A stretch of DNA of 64,000 bases, taken from the NCBI GenBank assembly GCA_004102785.1, contig SCEJ01000006.1, positions 1 through 64,000 of the forward strand, given 5' to 3'. The stretch is from Muribaculaceae bacterium Isolate-013 (NCI). Its GTDB lineage: Bacteria; Bacteroidota; Bacteroidia; Bacteroidales; Muribaculaceae. Each line of letters starts with the position of its first letter. Position 1 is the stretch's first letter. The position numbers and the translations under genes were made by a program. The notes below the pieces were generated by a model. The model saw only the letters and a program-made list of their open reading frames with translations, searched no databases and was not told where the DNA came from. Positions 58,644 to 64,000 of this stretch are shown one piece after another.

Positions 58644-60950
58644 ATGAGGATTTTTACCGATACGGAGTATCCCCCTGTTGTGAAGAAGAACGGCGCCGCG
58701 GCGCCGCGCCCTGTGAAATGGAGCATGGCCGGGTGCGCCAACCTGCGCCGCGACGATGATGAGCCGGAGATTCTGCGCCCGGCCGGAAAGCCGCATTGCC
58801 TGGCCCAGGTGTCGGTGCGGCCGAAAATCAGCTTCGAGTGCCGGCGCACGCAGATGCGCATAATCACGCTGTGGCTCTCGGGGCTTTCGCTGAGCTATTC
58901 CGTATCGCCGGGAGGTGTGGATATTTACAGCGCCGGGCGTCGCCTCCTCGGCGAGCTCCCTGCGGAGCCTGTTGAATTCATTCACGACGGCAAGGCGACG
59001 GTGAAGGTGCTCCTCAAGGGCGCCCCTGCGGTGTATGTGGACTATGACGACAGCACGCAGACGTGCAGCATGGCGGTGGAGATGCCTCCTCTGCCTGAGG
59101 TGGGCATCGGTGTGACCGATGTGCAGATGATGCGTGTGCAGGTGCGCGGCGGGCGTCTCTCCGGGGAGTCTGACGGTCGCTCGGCGGGCTCTCTGGCCGC
59201 CGCCGACAATAGTCTGCTTGTGTCGCGGGCTATGGACGCTTATTCTGTGCTGAAGGCGCAGGGCGCCGCCCAGGGGCGGTTCGTGCAGCCGGTGCTTGCG
59301 CGCTGGAGGGTGGTCGATGCCTCGGGGGCCACGCTGATGCGCGGCCCGTGGGTGTATCCGTCGGCGCTCCAGGGGATGCAGTGCACCGGCGGTGTGTCGA
59401 TGGCGTCGGCCGACTCGCTGGCATCGGTCAGCGACGGTGTGCTCCAGGCCCAGACCTACCGCCTGCGGCTTACCGGCGAGCTGCCTGTTCTGCCGGAGCC
59501 GTGGTGCTCGGTTGCGGCTAAGATGGTGGTGGAGGTTACGGCCGAGGCCGACCCGGTCGACCCTGACGGCGCTGTGAGCCAGGGATATGTCGATGTGGAC
59601 CCGCAGGGGGTGACCTCGGCCAGGGTCTATCTGCCGGGATGCTCCCCCGAGGGGGCGGCGCACCGGTGGCTCTACCGTTCGAGGATTGTGGATGAACTGC
59701 GCCGGTGGCCGGCTACGTGCCGTGTGGTGGGGGTGATTGAACGGCCGTTCGCCGCCGGGGCGGTGCTCCTGTCGTCGATAAGCGCGCATACGGCTGATGC
59801 CGCCGTGACGCCCGACAGCGGCGGAGAAAGCTACACCTATACATCGGCCGTGCGGGCCGGGAATGCGCTGTTCCTGGGTAATCCGGCGCGGCAGGGGGCC
59901 CCGGCTGTTCCGGGGGGATGCTTCGACATCGGCGGGGGGCGATATTCGCCGCTGGTGACGGGGGCCGCCGGCGCCACGGAGTTCGCCTCGGGGATGCGGA
60001 TTCTTTCGCTCACGCCGATGAAAGAGGCCTCGCTGGCATATTCCCTTACCGATGACCTTTCGCCGCATGTGGAGGCTCCGCAGGTGGCTGCAGTGGCGCC
60101 TGGAGCGCCCGAGTGGGGCACGGTGCATTTCGTCGATACTGCCGCGCCAGGCGCTCCCCCGGTGGTGTCGGTGGCCGGCACGGATGAGATTGTGGCCATG
60201 GCGCAGCCGCCGCGCGGAGGCTCGTCGTGGGATTTCGCCAGGGTGAAGCTGCTGCTCTTCGGCCGCGAGGGGATAAGGGTGGCCACTTTCGATGCCGGCG
60301 GGAGACTGCGCTCGTCGGCGCCGTTCGATCCGCGCGGCGTGCCGTCGGCGCGGTGTGTCTGCGCAGGCGTGGCCCCTTCGGGGGGCGGCTGCCTTTACGT
60401 TGTGGCCGGGGGCGACCTGCTCAGGGTACTCCCCTCGCGCTCCGAAACGCTGCTGCGGAGGTGCGATGCCGTGGCGATAGGGTGGAGCGGCCGCTATGGC
60501 GAGCTGTGGCTGCTGTCGGCCGACGGCCGACTGGAGCGGATGAATCAGCGCGGCGAACGCTTCAGTGTGCTTGCCGATGAGTTCGCGGGGCAGACCGCTG
60601 TGGAGTTCTCTTCATTCGGCGGGGAGTCGCTTATGGCTACCGCCGACGCACTCTATACCCTTGACTGGGAGGATGCTCCGGAGCTTGTGAGGTGCCGTCT
60701 GCGTCTGCGCGCCCAGGCTCCGGGGATTGCCCGCGGCGCGGAGCTGCATCTGTTCGGCAGCAATGTGACGGGGTCGGTGACGCTCTCGGGCGACAATGGC
60801 TCTGAGGTGCCCGAGATGCTTGCCTCGGTGGGGCTGCGCGGCCAGGTCAACGCTCCGGTGAGGGTGCCGCTGCGGGTGCCTTACCGCCGCTGCCTTACGC
60901 TGGACGCCGACCTGCGGCTGCCGCCCGACGCCTCCCTGCGGTGGGAGTGA
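58644..60950 (+). CDS. Unrecognised 768-aa beta-rich protein
   Basis: No signal peptide and no hydrophobic anchor. The N-terminal ~200 residues include a Cys-containing start (VKWSMAGCANLRR), then short beta-strand motifs and a QAQTYRLRLTGELP-like stretch. The C-terminal ~200 residues have repeated propeller-like strands (GCLYVVAGGDLLRVLPSRS, YGELWLLSADGRLERMNQ, SLMATADALYTLDWEDAPE), suggestive of a beta-propeller. A palindrome GCGTTATTAACGC (58617-58629) lies before the ATG. It might be a phage-derived or surface protein. I do not recognise it. Confidence 0.5.
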   Translation: MRIFTDTEYPPVVKKNGAAAPRPVKWSMAGCANLRRDDDEPEILRPAGKPHCLAQVSVRPKISFECRRTQMRIITLWLSGLSLSYSVSPGGVDIYSAGRRLLGELPAEPVEFIHDGKATVKVLLKGAPAVYVDYDDSTQTCSMAVEMPPLPEVGIGVTDVQMMRVQVRGGRLSGESDGRSAGSLAAADNSLLVSRAMDAYSVLKAQGAAQGRFVQPVLARWRVVDASGATLMRGPWVYPSALQGMQCTGGVSMASADSLASVSDGVLQAQTYRLRLTGELPVLPEPWCSVAAKMVVEVTAEADPVDPDGAVSQGYVDVDPQGVTSARVYLPGCSPEGAAHRWLYRSRIVDELRRWPATCRVVGVIERPFAAGAVLLSSISAHTADAAVTPDSGGESYTYTSAVRAGNALFLGNPARQGAPAVPGGCFDIGGGRYSPLVTGAAGATEFASGMRILSLTPMKEASLAYSLTDDLSPHVEAPQVAAVAPGAPEWGTVHFVDTAAPGAPPVVSVAGTDEIVAMAQPPRGGSSWDFARVKLLLFGREGIRVATFDAGGRLRSSAPFDPRGVPSARCVCAGVAPSGGGCLYVVAGGDLLRVLPSRSETLLRRCDAVAIGWSGRYGELWLLSADGRLERMNQRGERFSVLADEFAGQTAVEFSSFGGESLMATADALYTLDWEDAPELVRCRLRLRAQAPGIARGAELHLFGSNVTGSVTLSGDNGSEVPEMLASVGLRGQVNAPVRVPLRVPYRRCLTLDADLRLPPDASLRWE

Positions 60951-60962
60951 AGTGCGGGAGCA

Positions 60963-62180
60963 TCAGTGGCCGCGGTATTTTTTCAGCAGTGACTGGATTG
61001 CGCCGCGCAGGGCTGTTATGGGGCCGACCTGCCCTTTGAACTTGCGCATCAGTCTTTGGTCGGGCTGTATGTTGCGGTGCAGGCGGTCGTGGTCGAGGGT
61101 ATCCACGCGCTCTACAAGGGCCAGCACTCCGGCATCGGGTGCGGGTGCGAAATCGGGCGCGAGGAGGCCGGCCTCATCGGCCTTTGGCGGGTGTTTTTCC
61201 AGTTTTTTGGCCTCGCCTACGGTGATATATGTGCGGTCGGTGACGTAGAGCTCTGCGTAAGTGCTCACAAAATATGGCTCGTTGCGGCGGAACTGGTTGT
61301 AGATTCCGCCGCCGCGGCCGTTTGTCTCGATGTTGAAGGTCATGGCCTGGAGGTTGTCGGCGGTCACGGAGTAGCGTCCGGCGTCGGCGAAGGTGTATTT
61401 CAGCCTCAGGTCGGTGAATTCCACGTCGCGCCGGCTGTGGGCGAACAGCGCCGGCACCCATCGGCGCGCGGCGGTGTCGGCAAGCACGTTGATGTCGATG
61501 CTCACGTCGTCGGCGTTGCGCCGCCATATCGACGAGGGGGAGTAGCGGCCGCGTATGGTATCGGCGGCCGCGGTGTCGGTGTGCAGCCGCGGGGGGAGGT
61601 CGACGGCGGCGGGTATCCCTATCCAGTCCGACCATGAGAAGTGCTGGCCGAACCGGTTGCTTACGGAGTCGGTGCCGCCGGCCGAGGAGAAGCGGTAGCA
61701 TGAGCGCGAGGCCAGGAGCCGGGGCTGTGTCCATCCGCGGTATTTGCCGGCATTCCGGGAGGGAATCATGAAGTCGACGGTTTTCTCGCGGAAGAGGAAT
61801 ATGGTGTCGGTGTAGGTTGTGAGGGTGGAGTATTCGCGCACGTATGCCGTGAGGTGGAGCACGTGCCGCTTGCCCGGGGCTATGGTGATTTCGGGCAGGT
61901 CGTAGGATATTTCGTGGAGACGTACGCGCTCCATGGCCGGCGATGCCACAGTGGCGGGGGCGTAGCCGATGTAGCGCACTGTCAGCGGATAGGCATTGTC
62001 GGGGGCGTAGGGCAGGAGGCCGTTGTCGGAGCATATGCCCACAACATTGCCGCGGCGGTCAAACACCGAGGCCGCGGGGAGTGGCTCGCCGGTGGCGGCG
62101 TCGACGGCTGTCGCCGTGCGTGCCGAGGCGCATAGGGCGAAAAGCAGCAGGAGGGTGGAGAGGAGAGAGCGGATAGGCAT
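60963..62180 (-). CDS. Secreted protein with carboxypeptidase-regulatory-like domain
   Basis: 405 aa. Signal peptide ending LCASARTA, followed by a CarboxypepD-regulatory-like beta domain (ATAVDAATGEPLPAASVFDR, YPLTVRYIGYAP). The rest is beta-rich without catalytic motifs (FTDLRLKYTFADAGRYSVTA). Such N-terminal domains occur on TonB receptors and on unrelated surface proteins; here there is no plug or barrel. The start lies 2 nt after the polyprenyl synthetase stop, so the two share a transcript. Confidence 0.7.
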   Translation of the reverse strand: MPIRSLLSTLLLLFALCASARTATAVDAATGEPLPAASVFDRRGNVVGICSDNGLLPYAPDNAYPLTVRYIGYAPATVASPAMERVRLHEISYDLPEITIAPGKRHVLHLTAYVREYSTLTTYTDTIFLFREKTVDFMIPSRNAGKYRGWTQPRLLASRSCYRFSSAGGTDSVSNRFGQHFSWSDWIGIPAAVDLPPRLHTDTAAADTIRGRYSPSSIWRRNADDVSIDINVLADTAARRWVPALFAHSRRDVEFTDLRLKYTFADAGRYSVTADNLQAMTFNIETNGRGGGIYNQFRRNEPYFVSTYAELYVTDRTYITVGEAKKLEKHPPKADEAGLLAPDFAPAPDAGVLALVERVDTLDHDRLHRNIQPDQRLMRKFKGQVGPITALRGAIQSLLKKYRGH

Positions 62181-62182
62181 TG

Positions 62183-63169
62183 TCAGTATTCGCGGTCGAT
62201 TACGTGTGAGATCAGGGCAATGAAGTCGTCGCGCCAGGGTGACGGCTCCGGGAATGCGTTACAGAGCGTTTCAGTGGCTTCGGAGGCCATGCGCTGCATT
62301 GTCTGCCGGGCGTATTCAATGCCGCCGTTTTCCACGGCGAAGTTTATGAGCAGGTCGATTTCGGCCGGCTCGAGGAGCTCCTTCCGGGCGAGCGCCGCCA
62401 TCTGCCGGTGGTCGGGGTGGCCGGTGAGAGTGAGCGCGTGGAGGAGGGGGAGTGTGATTTTCCCTTCGCGGAGGTCGTTTCCGGTGGGTTTCCCGATTTT
62501 GGTGTCGGGGAAGTAGTCGAATATGTCGTCGCGGATCTGGAAGCAGAGGCCCAGCAGGCGTGCGTATTCACGCAGAGCCTCATAGCGTGGGTCATCGCTT
62601 TCGATTCCGGCGGCTATGGCTCCTATCTCCACGCATGATATGAAGAGGGAGGCCGTTTTGCGGTATATTATTTCAAAGTATGAATTTTCGGAGGGGTCGG
62701 CGTAGCGTGCGTTGTAGATTTCGTCGAGCTCGCCTATGGAGAGGAGGCGGCCGAGGTTTGATATCGATTCAACGATGCGTATGTTGCCGGTGTGTACGCT
62801 CTGGAGCAGGGCGCTGGAGAGGAAGAAGTCGCCGACGAGCACGGCCAGGTGGTTGTCCCACAGACCGTTGATTGTTGCGGCGCCGCGGCGTGTGACGGTG
62901 TCGTCGACAACGTCGTCGTGTATCAGCGAGGCGTTGTGCAGCAGTTCTACGGCGGCGGCACCGTGCATGGTGCGCTCGTTGACGTTGCCGAGGATTTTTC
63001 CGGCGAGGAGCACGAGCATGGGGCGAATCTGCTTCCCTTTGCGCTCGAGGAAGGTGGCGATGACGCGGTTCATCAGTTCGTTAGGCGACGACAACGCGCT
63101 CAGGATAAGCTCGTTGAGCTTTCTGAGGTCGGGGGCGAGGGTGCTTTGTATGTTCTGGAATCGGGTCAT
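62183..63169 (-). CDS. ispB: Polyprenyl diphosphate synthase (long-chain, IspB-like)
   Basis: 328 aa. Condenses isopentenyl diphosphate onto allylic primers to make the side chain of quinones. The first Asp-rich motif is LIHDDVVDDTVTRRG, with GKQIRPMLVLLAGK before it and VLVGDFFLSSALLQS after it; the second Asp-rich motif is CFQIRDDIFDYFPD followed by GKPTGNDLREGKITLPLLHA. Length is normal. A -7 box TACTTTTG lies 19 nt upstream. Confidence 0.9.
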   Translation of the reverse strand: MTRFQNIQSTLAPDLRKLNELILSALSSPNELMNRVIATFLERKGKQIRPMLVLLAGKILGNVNERTMHGAAAVELLHNASLIHDDVVDDTVTRRGAATINGLWDNHLAVLVGDFFLSSALLQSVHTGNIRIVESISNLGRLLSIGELDEIYNARYADPSENSYFEIIYRKTASLFISCVEIGAIAAGIESDDPRYEALREYARLLGLCFQIRDDIFDYFPDTKIGKPTGNDLREGKITLPLLHALTLTGHPDHRQMAALARKELLEPAEIDLLINFAVENGGIEYARQTMQRMASEATETLCNAFPEPSPWRDDFIALISHVIDREY

Positions 63170-63188
63170 CTATCGTTAATATACGGTG

Positions 63189-63196
63189 CAAAAGTA
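63189..63196 (-). promoter_or_regulatory. -7 box TACTTTTG of the polyprenyl synthetase gene
   Basis: TACTTTTG on the minus strand fits TAnnTTTG, with a 19-nt gap to the ATG at 63169. Confidence 0.4.
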
Positions 63197-63228
63197 GTGA
63201 AAAAACTTGGGAGAGACAATAGGAGGGG

Positions 63229-64000
63229 TCAGAGTCGGTCGGCGAGGAAGTCGGCGATGCGGGGGCATGCGAGTCCGTCGCCGTAGGGGTTGACGGCGTG
63301 GCTCATGGCCGAGTAAGCGTCGGGAGAGGTGAGGAGTGTTGTCACCGAGCTGACGATAGAGTCGTAGTCGGTGCCTACGAGGCGCACTGTGCCGGCCTCG
63401 AGGGCTTCGGGTCGCTCGGTGGTGTCGCGCATCACCAGCACCGGTTTTCCGAGGCCGGGGGCTTCCTCCTGTATTCCTCCCGAATCGGTGAGCACGAGGG
63501 TGGCTTTCTCCATGAGGAATACGAAGCGGAGGTATTCGAGTGGCTCGATGAAGTAGACGTTTGGGTGGCGGGTTTCGCCGAATACCTGCGCTATTGGGCG
63601 CCGCACGTTGGGGTTGAGGTGCATCGGATATACGAAGTCTACTTCGGGGAAGCGTGCGGCGAGGTCGCGTATGGCGGTGCATATGCGCATGAATCCGTCG
63701 CCGAAGTTCTCTCGCCGGTGTCCGGTTATGAGTACCATGCGCCTGCCGGCGTCGACGGCATCGACCGGATACCCGGCCTCTGCGAGCTGTGTGGCGAGGG
63801 TGTGCCGCATCTGCGGGTCGTTCTTTATTTTCCCGATTACGGAGAATAGTGCGTCGATGACGGTGTTGCCTGTTACGGCGATGTTGTCTTCGCTGACCGC
63901 CTCGGCGAGGAGGTTGCGGCGGGCCAGGGGGGTGGGGGCGAAGTGGTATGTGGCGAGCCGTCCGGTGAGCTGCCGGTTCATCTCTTCGGGCCAGGGGGAG
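63229..64000 (-). CDS. wecB: UDP-N-acetylglucosamine 2-epimerase (non-hydrolysing), partial
   Basis: About 257 visible residues, C-terminal part only; the 5' end lies beyond the window. Visible family blocks are PWPEEMNRQL, ATYHFAPTPLARRNLLAEAV, VTGNTVIDALF, LITGHRRENFGDGF, FVYPMHLNPNVR and DSGGIQEEAPGLGKPVLVMR, ending FLADRL. The enzyme makes UDP-ManNAc for surface polysaccharide. A Met codon at 63981 is internal, since the conserved PWPEE motif precedes it. Confidence 0.92.
   Translation of the reverse strand, partial: SPWPEEMNRQLTGRLATYHFAPTPLARRNLLAEAVSEDNIAVTGNTVIDALFSVIGKIKNDPQMRHTLATQLAEAGYPVDAVDAGRRMVLITGHRRENFGDGFMRICTAIRDLAARFPEVDFVYPMHLNPNVRRPIAQVFGETRHPNVYFIEPLEYLRFVFLMEKATLVLTDSGGIQEEAPGLGKPVLVMRDTTERPEALEAGTVRLVGTDYDSIVSSVTTLLTSPDAYSAMSHAVNPYGDGLACPRIADFLADRL

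Noticed and set aside
58305-60128. 607-codon minus-strand ORF opposite the 768-aa gene
   Set aside because: Arg/His/Pro-dominated shadow spanning two plus-strand genes; no start context or domain. The plus-strand protein has the more natural composition.

Overview
The window looks like chromosomal DNA of a GC-rich member of the Bacteroidales, most likely the Muribaculaceae (an inference from gene content; no database search was possible). Supporting signs are a SusC/SusD/SusE/SusF outer-membrane starch-type locus, an ECF sigma/anti-sigma/TonB-receptor/DUF4249 locus, a fused SpmA-SpmB protein, WbqC, a receiver-less sigma-54 activator next to LptE and SecG, and Bacteroidota-type promoters (-7 TAnnTTTG, sometimes with a -33 TTTG). 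No tRNA, rRNA or CRISPR array was seen.

Layout. 1-415: probable IS end and three hairpins. 416-8917 (minus): a tightly packed, mostly 4-nt-overlapping gene train: nucleoside kinase, DivIC/FtsB-like protein, small membrane protein, DapB, signal peptidase I, WbqC, an SGNH esterase and an MBOAT acyltransferase. 8975-9293: a MITE-like element lying in the kinase promoter. 9332-14504: lipid A/LPS decoration genes, with PAP2 phosphatase, GT2, GT11 and a Kdo-kinase-like protein in one minus operon and an EptA-type phosphoethanolamine transferase divergent from it. 14532-15764: SpmAB. 15773-20899 (minus): sigma factor, OMP, mini anti-sigma factor, STN-type TonB receptor and DUF4249 lipoprotein. 21370-24380: ybeY, mnmG, a canonical parS site and apt. 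24618-31930: PCMD protein, acyltransferase, sigma-54 activator, lptE, hypothetical, secG, two lipoproteins, SUI1 and Sua5/YciO. 31857-40736: O-antigen flippase, RNA methyltransferase with a long charged tail, purD, membrane protein, pdxB, TrmH, rbfA and a LolC/E permease. 40737-41060: a cluster of short repeats and a 178-bp MITE with a 9-bp target duplication. 41061-43465: SulP transporter and upp. 43674-46440: two secreted proteins and a broken IS982 transposase. 47010-54344: susCDEF. 54345-54677: terminator and repeats. 54670-64000: ribF, HAD hydrolase, pldA, two unrecognised proteins (472 and 768 aa), a carboxypeptidase-regulatory-domain protein, polyprenyl synthetase and a partial wecB.

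How the genes fit together. Much of the window concerns the envelope: LPS assembly and decoration (LptE, Kdo kinase, EptA, PAP2, glycosyltransferases, Wzx, WecB), protein export and maturation (SecG, LepB, LolE), glycan uptake (SusCDEF) and outer-membrane maintenance (PldA). Translation and RNA genes (YbeY, MnmG, RbfA, SUI1, Sua5, RlmL-like, TrmH) are spread between them.

The most interesting items are: a MITE whose 46-bp internal segment matches the start of the DUF4249 lipoprotein gene (39/46 identical by eye); a parS site just after mnmG; a dispersed CTCTAACC-type octamer repeat; a REP-like palindrome family; genes whose -7 box sits 4-6 nt before the ATG, suggesting leaderless mRNAs; a strong hairpin between susE and susF; and two sizeable unrecognised proteins beside pldA.
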